A DNA stretch of 43,276 bases from Acetobacteraceae bacterium (GCA_003151425.1 PLXO01000088.1:1-43276); one strand, 5' to 3'; numbered from the stretch's first letter, positions 27,814 through 36,024 are shown. Translations and numbers: made by a program. The notes: a model not told the origin generated them from the sequence alone.

Positions 27814-28689
27814 GTGATCGCCCTGCAGCAACTGATCAACGGCTTGGCGTTGGGCAGTGTCTACGCCCTGGTGGCCATCGGGCTGTCGCTGATCTGGGCG
27901 ACCGCCGCGCTGCTCGACTTCGCGTTCGGCCAGGTCTTCATGCTGGGCGGCATCCTGACCTGGAGCCTCGTGGTCGTGGCGGGGATGCCGCTCGTCCCCG
28001 CCATGCTGATCGCCGCCCTGTTCGCGGCTCTGCTGGGCTACGTGGTCGAGCGCAGCCTCTATGCCAGGCTCTCCACCGCCGACCACGTCACGGTGCTGAT
28101 CGCCACCATCGGTTTCTCGATGATCCTGCAGGACGGTGCCACGAAGCTTTGGGGCGCTGAGACCAGGGCGCTTCCCGAAGCGTTCGGCGGCGTCTGGCAT
28201 ATCGGCGAGATCGTGGTGCGCGTGCATTACCTGTTCATCGTGGCGAGTGCCGTGGTGCTGATCGCGCTGTTCCATGCCGGACTGCGCTGGACGCGCCTCG
28301 GGATCGCACTGCGTGCGGTGGCCGAGAATCGCAATGTCGCGGCGATGATGGGCGTCGACGTGCTGCGCATGCTGGGGCTCGGATTCGGCGCGAGCTACCT
28401 GTTGGCCGCGATGGCCGGCGCGCTGATCGGCCCGGTCACGTATGTCGCAACGACCGGCGGCACCGCCATGATGGTGAAGGGCGTGACCGCCGCGGTGCTC
28501 GGTGGCTTCGGCAGCTTGCCGGGCGCGCTGGTGGGCGGCCTGGCGATCGGGCTGATCGAGTCGCTGTCGGCCGGGTATCTGTCTTCGGCGTTCAAGGACG
28601 TCTTCGTGTTCGGCTTTTTCGTGGCCGTGCTGCTGGTGCGGCCGCAAGGGCTGCTCGGTGAGCGCCCGGTCGGCGTCTCCGAACTGTGA
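27814..28689 (+). CDS. livH: Branched-chain amino acid ABC transporter permease, LivH type
   Basis: 291 residues from GTG 27814 with GGAGG 7 nt upstream. It is a polytopic membrane protein with about eight hydrophobic segments. The LivH family pattern is seen in LINGLALGSVYALVAIGLSL at the N-terminus, FGQVFMLGGIL, ALRAVAENRNVAAMMGVD, and the C-terminal FGSLPGALVGGLAIGLIESL and VLLVRPQGLLGERP. It forms the inner-membrane channel with LivM. The stop codon overlaps the livM start as GTGA. Confidence 0.93.
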   Translation: MIALQQLINGLALGSVYALVAIGLSLIWATAALLDFAFGQVFMLGGILTWSLVVVAGMPLVPAMLIAALFAALLGYVVERSLYARLSTADHVTVLIATIGFSMILQDGATKLWGAETRALPEAFGGVWHIGEIVVRVHYLFIVASAVVLIALFHAGLRWTRLGIALRAVAENRNVAAMMGVDVLRMLGLGFGASYLLAAMAGALIGPVTYVATTGGTAMMVKGVTAAVLGGFGSLPGALVGGLAIGLIESLSAGYLSSAFKDVFVFGFFVAVLLVRPQGLLGERPVGVSEL

Positions 28690-29666
28690 GCGGTGTTCTC
28701 GCCGTGCCGCCATCGCGCGCGCAGACCATGCGGATCGGCGCCGTGATCCTTGGAGCCGCCTGCTTTCTGGCGGTGGCCCTGCCCGGACTCGTCAGCTTTG
28801 AGGACTACCTGCTTTACAATGCCGGTATTGCCTTGATCTACGTCGTGCTGGCGACCGGATACAATATTCTCCTGGGGCTGTGCGGCCAGCTGTCGATGGC
28901 CCAGGTCGCATTCTTCGGATTGGGCGGCTATGCCTCGGCGCTGCTGACCCGCGACCTGCATTGGCCATGGGCGGCCGCACTGCTGGTGGCGGCTTTGCTG
29001 CCGACCGCCGGCGCCTGGGTGATCGCCCGCGCCGCGTTGCGCCTGACCGGTCCCTACCTCGCGATGGTCACCTTCGCCTTCCATAGCGCGCTGTTCACCT
29101 TGTTCACCAACTGGGTTGACCTGACCAATGGCTGGGGCGGCCTGTCTCGCATCCCGCCGGCCGCGGTGGCCGGATTCGCCTTCGACACGCCGGCGCGCGT
29201 CTATTATCTGCTGCTGGGCTTCGCGATGCTGGCAGTGGCGCTGAGCTTGCGGCTGAAGGCATCGCGGATCGGTCGGGCGATGCTGGCGGTGCGCGAGAAC
29301 CGCCTGGCCGCCAAGGGGGCCGGGATCGATACCGCGCGGATCATCACCATCGGCTTCTGCCTGAGCGGCGCCATGGCCGGGATTGCGGGCAGCCTGCATG
29401 CACATTTCGTGCACTACATTGATCCCACCACATTCGGCCTGCCGCGCATGGTCGACCTGCTGATCATCCTGATCATCGGCGGGCGCGGGTCCATCATCGG
29501 CGTGGCGGTGACCGCGATCGCCTATGTTTTTGCCCTGGAATATCTTCGCTTCCTGGAGGAATGGAAGCTGATGGTGTTCGGCGCGCTGCTGATCGTGATG
29601 GTCAGCGTCAGCCCCGACGGGCTGGGCGCTCTGGTGCGGCGGTTGGCCCGGACCTCCCGCGCATGA
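28686..29666 (+). CDS. livM: Branched-chain amino acid ABC transporter permease, LivM type
   Basis: 326 residues from GTG 28686, overlapping livH by 4 nt. It is polytopic, with the LivM-specific blocks YNILLGLCGQLSMAQVAFFG, GGYASALLTRD, RLTGPYLAMVTFAFHSALFT, AMLAVRENRLAAKGAGIDTA and IGGRGSIIGVAVTAIAYVF. It pairs with LivH in the membrane. Its TGA overlaps the livG ATG (ATGA). The family and order match the standard livK-H-M-G-F layout. Confidence 0.93.
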   Translation: MSGVLAVPPSRAQTMRIGAVILGAACFLAVALPGLVSFEDYLLYNAGIALIYVVLATGYNILLGLCGQLSMAQVAFFGLGGYASALLTRDLHWPWAAALLVAALLPTAGAWVIARAALRLTGPYLAMVTFAFHSALFTLFTNWVDLTNGWGGLSRIPPAAVAGFAFDTPARVYYLLLGFAMLAVALSLRLKASRIGRAMLAVRENRLAAKGAGIDTARIITIGFCLSGAMAGIAGSLHAHFVHYIDPTTFGLPRMVDLLIILIIGGRGSIIGVAVTAIAYVFALEYLRFLEEWKLMVFGALLIVMVSVSPDGLGALVRRLARTSRA

Positions 29667-30460
29667 GCGAGCCCCTGCTGGAGGTTCGCGGCCTGGTGCG
29701 TCGTTTCGGCGGCCACACGGTGTTGGACGGCGTGGACTTCACGGTCATGCCTGGCGAGATCGTCAGTCTGATCGGCCCCAACGGCTCGGGCAAGACCACG
29801 TTCTTCCATTGCCTGTCGGGCTTCTATCGGCCGAATGCCGGGCGTATCGACTTCCGCTCGCCGCAGGGGGTGGTCGATCTCGCCGGCCTGCCGCCGCACC
29901 GGATCCGCAAGCTCGGCCTGGCGCGCACGTTCCAGACAAGGGAGATCTTCCCACGCCTGTCGGTGATGGACTCCGTTCTGACCGGCATGCACTGCCGGCT
30001 TTCGGCCGGACTGTGGCAGGCGTTCGCTGGCGGCGGGCGGGTGCGTGCCGAGGAAGCCGCGGCGCGCGCGCGCGCGATCGAAATCCTGTCGCTGTTCCCC
30101 GGCCGCTTTCCGCCTGAACGCTGGCCGCAGCCGGCCGCCAGCCTGTCCTATGCCAATCGCTGCCGGCTTGAAATCGCGATGTGTCTGGCCGCGGCGCCGC
30201 AACTGATTCTGGTCGATGAGCCGGCGGCGGGCATGAATCCGCATGAACGGGTCGAAATCATGGGCACGCTGCAGGATTTGCGCGGGCGCGGCTACACGCT
30301 CGTCGTCGTCGAACATAACATGCGCATTGTGATGGGCGTGTCCGACCGCATCGTCGTGCTGGATCGCGGCCGCAAGATCGCCGATGGGCCGCCCGCGCAG
30401 ATCGTCGAAGACCCGAAGGTGGCGGAAGCCTATCTAGGCGCGGAGTACGACGTTGCTTGA
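29663..30460 (+). CDS. livG: Branched-chain amino acid ABC transporter ATPase, LivG type
   Basis: 265 residues from ATG 29663, overlapping the livM stop by 4 nt; an upstream in-frame start would extend into livM and is not needed. It shows Walker A GPNGSGKTT, the LivG-typical GLARTFQTREIFPRLSVMDS, a signature region weakened to AASLSYANRCRLEIAMCLA, Walker B LILVDEPAAGMNP, and the H-loop VVVEHNMRIVMG. It is a cytoplasmic ATPase that drives import together with LivF. The signature LSYAN replaces the usual LSYG, a small change that should still permit function. Confidence 0.93.
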   Translation: MSEPLLEVRGLVRRFGGHTVLDGVDFTVMPGEIVSLIGPNGSGKTTFFHCLSGFYRPNAGRIDFRSPQGVVDLAGLPPHRIRKLGLARTFQTREIFPRLSVMDSVLTGMHCRLSAGLWQAFAGGGRVRAEEAAARARAIEILSLFPGRFPPERWPQPAASLSYANRCRLEIAMCLAAAPQLILVDEPAAGMNPHERVEIMGTLQDLRGRGYTLVVVEHNMRIVMGVSDRIVVLDRGRKIADGPPAQIVEDPKVAEAYLGAEYDVA

Positions 30461-31157
30461 GCTGCACGGCCTGCGTGCGGCCTACGGCAGCCTGGAAGTG
30501 CTGCACGGCGTGGACCTGGTCGTGCGCAGCGGCGAAATCGTCTGCCTGCTCGGCAGTAATGCCGCCGGCAAGTCGACGCTGGTGAAGGCGATCCTCGGAC
30601 TGGTCAGGATCACCGGCGGCGAGATCCGTTTCGAAGGCGAGCGCATCGACGGCCAGCCGCCCGACCGCATCATCGGCCGCGGCTTCGCCGTGGTGCCGGA
30701 GGACGGGCAGGTCTTCGCCAGCCTGACGGTGCTGGAGAACCTGCGCATGGGGCTCTACGCCAAGCCCGACGAGCGATTGCTGCGGCGCGGCCTGGAGCGG
30801 ATGTTCGCGCTCTACCCCGTGCTGGCCGAAAAACAGCGATCGAAGGCCAAGGTGCTGAGCGGGGGCGAGCGCCAGATGCTGGCGGTCGCGCGCGCGATCA
30901 TTTCGGAGCCGCGGCTGCTGATCCTGGACTCGCCATCGATGGGGCTGGCGCCGAAATTCGTGCATCAGCAATTCGCGACGATCCGTCGGCTGAACCAGGA
31001 GCAGGACGTGACGATCCTGCTGGTCGAGCAGAACGCCAACATGGCGCTCGCGCTGTCGGACCGCGGCTACGTCCTGCAGAACGGCGAGGTCGTGATGTCG
31101 GGCGAGGCCAAGGCGCTGCTGCGCAACGAGCAGATGCGGCTTGCGTATTTGACCTGA
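30453..31157 (+). CDS. livF: Branched-chain amino acid ABC transporter ATPase, LivF type
   Basis: 234 residues beginning at TTG 30453, which overlaps the end of livG by 8 nt; this start aligns with the family N-terminus (LELHGLRAAYGSLEVLHGVD). Walker A is GSNAAGKSTL, the Q-loop region VVPEDGQVFASLTVLENL, the signature LSGGERQMLAVARAI, Walker B LLILDSPSMGLAP, and the H-loop LLVEQNANMAL. The signature and Walker B are intact, with Ser for the usual Glu after Asp in LDSPS. That position normally holds the catalytic base (LDEPS), so hydrolysis may rest mainly on LivG. Confidence 0.9.
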   Translation: MLELHGLRAAYGSLEVLHGVDLVVRSGEIVCLLGSNAAGKSTLVKAILGLVRITGGEIRFEGERIDGQPPDRIIGRGFAVVPEDGQVFASLTVLENLRMGLYAKPDERLLRRGLERMFALYPVLAEKQRSKAKVLSGGERQMLAVARAIISEPRLLILDSPSMGLAPKFVHQQFATIRRLNQEQDVTILLVEQNANMALALSDRGYVLQNGEVVMSGEAKALLRNEQMRLAYLT

Positions 31158-31172
31158 GAGGAGAGAGTGGCG

Positions 31173-31655
31173 ATGGCCAAACGTCAGATGTCCGAACAGC
31201 GGTCCGAAGGTGGGAAGCCGGAGGGGCTGGCGCCGGAAAGCCAGGATCCAGCAGCCCAGAAGCCCAAGCCTCGGAAGCGGTGCATCGGCACGGGCATCCT
31301 GGTGGGCGGCGTGCATCCGATGCCGCTATCCAGGGCGGTCCGCGCCGGCGACTGGGTCCATGTCTCCGGCCAGACCGCGATCGACCAGTTCGGCGCGGTG
31401 CTGCAGGGCGGCATCGAGGCGCAGACACGGCGCGTGCTGGACGGCATCAAATCCGTGCTCGAGCAGGCCGGATGCAGCATGGCAGACGTGGTCAAGACCA
31501 CCGTCTGGCTGGAGGATCCGCGCGACTTCTGGAGCTTCAACCGCGCCTACGCCGAATACTTTCCGACCGAGCCACCGGCGCGCTCGGTCGTGCAGGCGCG
31601 GCTCATGCTCGACTGCAAGGTCGAGATCGAAGCCATCGCATACAAACCGGAATGA
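31173..31655 (+). CDS. RidA/YjgF-family protein with N-terminal extension
   Basis: 160 residues from ATG 31173 (AGGAG 9 nt upstream); GTG 31167 is an alternative. The Rid fold covers about residues 46-160: LSRAVRAGDWVHVSGQTAID, then TRRVLDGIKSVLEQAGCSMA and DVVKTTVWLEDPRDFWSFN, ending with PPARSVVQARLMLDCKVEIE and AIAY. The near-terminal PPARS.V carries the Arg that binds carboxylates in deaminating members. Such proteins hydrolyse reactive enamine/imine products of PLP enzymes to 2-oxoacids. The first 40 residues are a hydrophilic Gln/Glu/Pro/Lys extension absent from standard 130-residue RidA proteins. Its place immediately before a PLP deaminase-like gene (ATGA region at 31652) fits this clean-up role. 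Confidence 0.88.
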   Translation: MAKRQMSEQRSEGGKPEGLAPESQDPAAQKPKPRKRCIGTGILVGGVHPMPLSRAVRAGDWVHVSGQTAIDQFGAVLQGGIEAQTRRVLDGIKSVLEQAGCSMADVVKTTVWLEDPRDFWSFNRAYAEYFPTEPPARSVVQARLMLDCKVEIEAIAYKPE

Positions 31656-31672
31656 TGAGGGAGCAGTGTATC

Positions 31673-33004
31673 ATGACCACCGCATTCGTCCGTTCGATCC
31701 TGGATCTGCCGCTCGACGCCAAGACCAAGGGCATTCCGCTCGTCGACCGCACGGTCAGCATCGCTGAGGTCGGTCGCCAGGGCTGGAACGTGCTCCGCGG
31801 CGACATGATTCTGCCGCTGCTGGTGGTGCGCGAGGAGCGCATGAACACCAACTTGCGCATCATGCGCGACTTTGCCGAACACCACGGCGTGTCGCTCGCA
31901 CCACACGGCAAGTCGACCGTCTGCCCGCAGCTCTATCTGGACCAGATGGACATCGGTGGCTGCTGGGGCCTGACCGCGGCCACCGTGCAGCAGGCCGCGG
32001 TGGTAGCGGCGACCGGCATTCCCAACATCGTCATCGCCAACGAGGTCGTCTCGCGCGCCAATATCGAGCAACTGGCGGCGCTGAAGCGCGCCTTCCCCGC
32101 AACCGCCATCTACAGCCTGGTCGACTCGCCGGAAACCGTCGAGCAGCTTGCCGTCTTCGGCGGGAACAAACTTGGTGGCCTGCGGTTTCAGGTGCTGATC
32201 GAGGTCGGCTATGCCGGCGGGCGGACCGGCGCACGCACCATGGCGCAGGTGGAACGGGTGCTTGCCGCCGTGCAGGCGCGGGCCGGCGTCCTGGAGCTGG
32301 CCGGAATCGAGTGTTACGAGGGCACGATCAACCTGCCCGATCCGGGCGAGACCATCGTCGCGGTCGACAAGTTCCTCGATTTCGCCCTCGCCGCGCTGGA
32401 GCGCGCGCGGGAAGCGGGGGCACTGGCGGGTCGCGATGAGGTGCTGCTGACCGCCGGAGGTTCGGCCTATTTTGACCGTGTCGTGACGAAGTTCAAACCG
32501 GCGCTCGCGCGGGGCAAGACCCGCATCGCACTGCGCGGCGGTTCATACCTGACCTATGACCACGGTTTCTACAAGAAGAAGCTCCGGGATCTCGATGCGC
32601 GCGGCGGGCTCGAAGGGAAGCAGGGGCACATCACGGCCTCGCTGGCATTCCTGCCCGCACTGGAGTTGTTCGCCATGGTCGAATCGCAGCAGGATCCGGG
32701 CGTTGCCATCCTGACCATGGGGATTCGCGACCTGCCCTACGACCTGGGCTATCCCATCCCGCTGCGTCAGTATCGCGACGGCAAGCTGCTGCACGACCTG
32801 GAAAAGGAAGGGCCCGACGTCCGGATCACCAACTCGAACGATCAGCATTGCTACCTGGCCTTCCCGCCAGGCATGGACCTGCGCATCGGCGACGTCTTCG
32901 CGTGCGGGATCTCGCACCCGTGCACGGCGTTCGACAAATGGGACGTGCTGTACCGCGTGGATGAGGCGTTCAACGTGACCGGCGCCTTGAAGACGTTCTT
33001 CTGA
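31673..33004 (+). CDS. D-serine-dehydratase-like / fold-type III PLP-dependent amino acid deaminase
   Basis: 443 residues from ATG 31673; ATG 31652, overlapping the ridA stop, is an alternative that adds seven residues. It belongs to the alanine-racemase-like N-terminal fold with a D-serine-dehydratase-like C-terminal domain. The PLP lysine sits in LAPHGKST (about residue 80). The C-terminal SHPCTAFDKWDVLYRVD (about 415) carries the His-x-Cys zinc pair known from D-serine dehydratases and D-threonine aldolases. It probably removes ammonia from, or cleaves, a D- or beta-hydroxy amino acid to give a 2-oxoacid. It is followed 7 nt later by the E1 gene. The exact substrate is not known. Confidence 0.85.
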   Translation: MTTAFVRSILDLPLDAKTKGIPLVDRTVSIAEVGRQGWNVLRGDMILPLLVVREERMNTNLRIMRDFAEHHGVSLAPHGKSTVCPQLYLDQMDIGGCWGLTAATVQQAAVVAATGIPNIVIANEVVSRANIEQLAALKRAFPATAIYSLVDSPETVEQLAVFGGNKLGGLRFQVLIEVGYAGGRTGARTMAQVERVLAAVQARAGVLELAGIECYEGTINLPDPGETIVAVDKFLDFALAALERAREAGALAGRDEVLLTAGGSAYFDRVVTKFKPALARGKTRIALRGGSYLTYDHGFYKKKLRDLDARGGLEGKQGHITASLAFLPALELFAMVESQQDPGVAILTMGIRDLPYDLGYPIPLRQYRDGKLLHDLEKEGPDVRITNSNDQHCYLAFPPGMDLRIGDVFACGISHPCTAFDKWDVLYRVDEAFNVTGALKTFF

Positions 33005-33011
33005 GGCCGTG

Positions 33012-35012
33012 ATGAGCGTTGCAATCACCGCTGGCAACGTCCGCGCCGCACCCGATGTGCTGCTGGACCTCTACCGGTCGATGCTGCGCATTCGCCGCTT
33101 CGAACTGCGCACGACCGAATTGTTCAAGGCGGGCGCGATCAAGGGCACGGCCCACTCCTACGCCGGCGAAGAGGCGATCGCCGCGGGCACCTGCCAGTCG
33201 TTGACGCCCCGGGACTATGTCGGCAGCTACCACCGAGGCCATGGGCACTGCATTGCCAAGGGCGCACGGCTCGACCGCATGATGGCCGAGCTGATGGGCA
33301 AGGCGACCGGCTATTGCGGCGGCCTGGGCGGCTCCATGCACATCGCCGACCTCGAGCTCGGCATATTGGGCGCGAATGGCATCGTCGGAGCGGCGATGCC
33401 GCTCGGCGTCGGCGCGGCGCTGGCGGCCAAACTGCGCAACACCGACCAGGTCGTGGTGGCATTCTTTGGCGACGGTGCGGCCAACCAGGGCATCTTCCAC
33501 GAATCGCTAAACCTGGCCTCGGTGTGGCGGCTGCCGATCGTGTTCGTCTGCGAGAATAATCATTACGCTCTGAACACGGCCTACAGCGCGACCACCGCGG
33601 TGCCCGAGATCGCCCAACGGGCGGCCGCCTATTCGATGCCCGGAGTGCGCATCGACGGCAACGACGTGGAAGAGGTGCACGTTGTGGTCGGCGAGGCTAT
33701 CGCGCGGGCACGTACCGGCGCGGGTCCCAGCCTGGTCGAGGCGATGACCTGGCGCTGGGGGCCGCACAGCATGCGCGCCAACCTGCGCGAGCCGCGGACC
33801 GACGCTGACATGCAGAGCTGGCTGGCGCGCGACCCTCTCGAACGCAGCCGCGGCCGGCTCGCCGCCGAGAGCGTCCGGCCGGAGGACATCGCTGCCGTCG
33901 AGCAGGAAATCGATGCCGAACTCGAGGCGGCGATCGCCTTCGCGCAGGCAAGCAACGAGCCCTCGTTGGAGACTGCGCGGCAGGCGGTCTATGCGCCGCA
34001 TCTCGCCTTTCGCGAACCCTTGGAAAAGGGCACACGGGAACTGACCTTCACCCAGGCGCTCAACGAAGCGCTCGACCAGGAGATGGCGAACGATCCCCGC
34101 GTCTTCGTGATGGGCGAGGACATCGCCGACACCGGCGGCATCTTCCAGGTCACCGCCGGGTTGGCCGACAAGCACGGCCATGCACGGGTGCGGGATACGC
34201 CGATCTCCGAGGCGAGCTTCTGCGGCGCCGGGGTCGGCGCGGCCATCGCCGGATTGCGCCCGGTTGTGGAAGTGCAGATCTTCGACTTCGTGACGTTGAT
34301 GATGGATATGATCGTCAACCAGGCGGCGAAGTTCCGCTTCATGCTGGGTGGCAAGCCGACGGTGCCGATCGTGATCCGCGGGCCGCAGGGCGGCGGCATC
34401 CGGCTGGCGGCGCAGCACAGCCAGAGTCTGGAAGCGTGGTTCACCCATGTCCCCGGCCTGGTCGTGATCGCACCATCAACGCCGTACGATGCCAAGGGAC
34501 TGTTGATCGCGGCCATTCGCGACGACAACCCGGTCATCTTTCTCGAGCATAAGATGCTGTATCTCGGCTCAAGCGGTCCGGTCCCGGCCGAGCCCTATGC
34601 CATCCCGATCGGCAAGGGCGACATCAAGCGGCACGGCACGGACGTTACAATCCTGGCCACCCAGGCGATGGTCACCCGGGCGTTGGCCGCGGCGTTGCAG
34701 CTCGAGCGCCAGGGCATAAGCTGCGAAGTCATCGACCCGCGCACGCTGAAGCCGCTGGACGAGGATCTCATTCTGGAGTCGGTGCGCCGAACCAATCGGC
34801 TGGTGATCGTGCATGAGGCCACCACATTCGGTGGGTTCGGCGCAGAGATCGCGGCGCTGGTGGGCGAGAAGGCATTCGATTTTCTCGATGCACCGATCAC
34901 GCGCGTGGGTGGCCTCGACAGCCCGATGCCGTTCAATGACCGGCTGGAAGCCGCTGTCATTCCGAGCCAGGAACGTATTATTGCGGCCGTGCAAGGGCTG
35001 TTCGACCGCTGA
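33012..35012 (+). CDS. Fused alpha-beta E1 component, thiamine diphosphate 2-oxoacid dehydrogenase
   Basis: 666 residues from ATG 33012 (an adjacent GTG 33009 is possible). The N-terminal half (about 1-320) is E1 alpha: RFELRTTELFKAGAIKGTAH, GYCGGLGGSMHIAD and the ThDP motif GDGAANQGIFHESLNLAS (from about 153) ending in ENN. The C-terminal half (about 343-666) is E1 beta: LTFTQALNEALDQEMANDP, VFVMGEDIADTGGIF, EASFCGAGVGAAIAGLRPV and EVIDPRTLKPLDED. The two chains are separate in most pyruvate/branched-chain/acetoin complexes; fused forms exist. No E2 or E3 gene is in the window, so it must borrow partners or work as a stand-alone decarboxylase. It is the last gene of the amino acid operon. 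Confidence 0.9.
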   Translation: MSVAITAGNVRAAPDVLLDLYRSMLRIRRFELRTTELFKAGAIKGTAHSYAGEEAIAAGTCQSLTPRDYVGSYHRGHGHCIAKGARLDRMMAELMGKATGYCGGLGGSMHIADLELGILGANGIVGAAMPLGVGAALAAKLRNTDQVVVAFFGDGAANQGIFHESLNLASVWRLPIVFVCENNHYALNTAYSATTAVPEIAQRAAAYSMPGVRIDGNDVEEVHVVVGEAIARARTGAGPSLVEAMTWRWGPHSMRANLREPRTDADMQSWLARDPLERSRGRLAAESVRPEDIAAVEQEIDAELEAAIAFAQASNEPSLETARQAVYAPHLAFREPLEKGTRELTFTQALNEALDQEMANDPRVFVMGEDIADTGGIFQVTAGLADKHGHARVRDTPISEASFCGAGVGAAIAGLRPVVEVQIFDFVTLMMDMIVNQAAKFRFMLGGKPTVPIVIRGPQGGGIRLAAQHSQSLEAWFTHVPGLVVIAPSTPYDAKGLLIAAIRDDNPVIFLEHKMLYLGSSGPVPAEPYAIPIGKGDIKRHGTDVTILATQAMVTRALAAALQLERQGISCEVIDPRTLKPLDEDLILESVRRTNRLVIVHEATTFGGFGAEIAALVGEKAFDFLDAPITRVGGLDSPMPFNDRLEAAVIPSQERIIAAVQGLFDR

Positions 35013-35326
35013 ACGAACGTCGGGAATTATGCCACGGTGTCATTCAGTTTTTCAAAGAGGCGCTTTACGTGTGCTCGGAGCGAGGGAGTCGGCGGGGCTT
35101 GAGTGAAGATGCGTTGTACGCTCATTTCCTGTATGTGCTCAGGCTGCCCACCTGAGCGATCGTCGGCGCCGACGGCTGCGAGCTATCCGACCGCTGGCAG
35201 GAGGCGCTGGAGATGCGCGATATGATCCGCGCGCTGTGGCGGCGGGTCGAGCTGGAAGACCACTGAGTTCGGCTTGCTGCCCCGCGCGTCCTGAGCGCGC
35301 CGCACGGATCGCCGATCGGCCTTGGA
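35013..35326. other. Intergenic stretch after the E1 gene
   Basis: About 310 bp with no complete gene. On the plus strand 35155-35266 reads as a coding-like tail ([20 protein letters not shown], then [13 protein letters not shown] and a stop) with no start in frame, probably the end of a broken gene of unknown family. No terminator hairpin with a T-run was identified. Confidence 0.35.
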
Positions 35327-35476
35327 TCACATGTCTTCGACAATCCGCTGCGCATTGCGCCGCAAAGCGCGTATCGCCCGCATCAGTTGAAGCGTCCCAG
35401 CCGAATAGGACCCGAGCTTCGTTCTTGCCCGTCGCATCCCTTGCATCCCCTCGGGGGTGCACGGCTTGGCGGCCAT
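35327..35476 (-). CDS. Small hypothetical protein, 49 residues
   Basis: ATG 35476 to TGA 35327, with GGAG 8 nt upstream inside the preceding small gene. The sequence runs MAAKPCTPEGMQGMRRARTK, LGSYSAGTLQLMRAIRALRR, NAQRIVEDM. The pattern of a short polar lead, R.ART..G.YSA and then an Arg-rich helix resembles small ORFs scattered in alphaproteobacterial mobile regions, and the neighbouring 54-residue gene has the same plan. Function is unknown; the basic helix suggests nucleic-acid or protein binding, which is inference. Confidence 0.5.
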   Translation of the reverse strand: MAAKPCTPEGMQGMRRARTKLGSYSAGTLQLMRAIRALRRNAQRIVEDM

Positions 35477-35479
35477 GCC

Positions 35480-35644
35480 TCACACTCCGGGCACGCCCAC
35501 CGCTCCGGCCCGCGCCCGCCGCATCAATGCCGACATCACCTGCCGCTCCGCCACCGCCTCCGCCGTGTGCAGCCCGTGCTTGTAGGCCCCGTTGCGGGCA
35601 CCCTTCGGCCCCCCGCCCCGCGAGCCCGGCTCGAAGGCGCCCAC
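35480..35644 (-). CDS. Small HG-type hypothetical protein, 54 residues
   Basis: The open frame runs from GTG 35644 to TGA 35480; no ribosome site precedes the GTG, so the true N-terminus may be lost. It carries the Gly/Lys-rich lead GGGPKGARNGAYKHGLHTAE followed by a helix (AVAERQVMSALMRRARA). The G..KG..NG.YKHG.YTAEA pattern is common in small proteins of unknown function in alphaproteobacteria, often beside transposons and recombinases. It lies 3 nt before the 49-residue gene, so the two may form a pair. Confidence 0.5.
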   Translation of the reverse strand: MGAFEPGSRGGGPKGARNGAYKHGLHTAEAVAERQVMSALMRRARAGAVGVPGV

Positions 35645-35695
35645 CGAGCATCGGACTGCTCGCTGTGGGTGGGCAATGACACCAAGTCGGCGCCC

Positions 35696-35798
35696 TCACC
35701 CCGCCGGCGCCTCTGGCATCTCGGCCTTCACTCTCTGCACGGTGCTGACACCCACGCCGAGGGTTTTGGCCACCCTCAGTATAACAGCCCGCCCAGTT
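35696..35798 (-). pseudogene. Serine resolvase fragment, C-terminal helix-turn-helix only
   Basis: The frame ending with TGA at 35696 reads ILRVAKTLGVGVSTVQRVKA, the helix-turn-helix end of Tn3-type resolvases (compare VAKAVGVGNGTVSRIKAAM in the intact gene). Upstream residues are unrelated, so the fragment begins near 35798. It starts almost exactly where the fragment at 24890-24982 stops. Confidence 0.55.
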
Positions 35799-35958
35799 CG
35801 ACCTCGTTCGACCGCTCTCGCTACTCCCGCCCCGCCGCAGCGGGACCAGCGCCGTCGGACGGCCACAAAGCCGCTTGCCTGACGGGTCCAGAAAACCCCG
35901 TCGAATCGAGCCGCGCCAAGCCATTGATCTGCGCGGAGTTTCACAACCCCAGTTCGTA

Positions 35959-35986
35959 GGGCCGGAAATCATTTGATTTCTGGCCC
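35959..35986. repeat. Near-perfect inverted repeat upstream of the intact resolvase
   Basis: GGGCCGGAAATCA - TT - TGATTTCTGGCCC: 13-bp arms with one mismatch (a G.T pair in RNA) around a 2-bp centre, 39 bp before the resolvase start. It could be a resolvase binding or crossover site, the end of a mobile element, or an RNA hairpin. The arms are AT-containing at the centre, as in serine-recombinase crossover sites. Confidence 0.6.
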
Positions 35987-36024
35987 CACTACCCCTAGTC
36001 TTGCTTCCGACGATGGAGGCGAAC

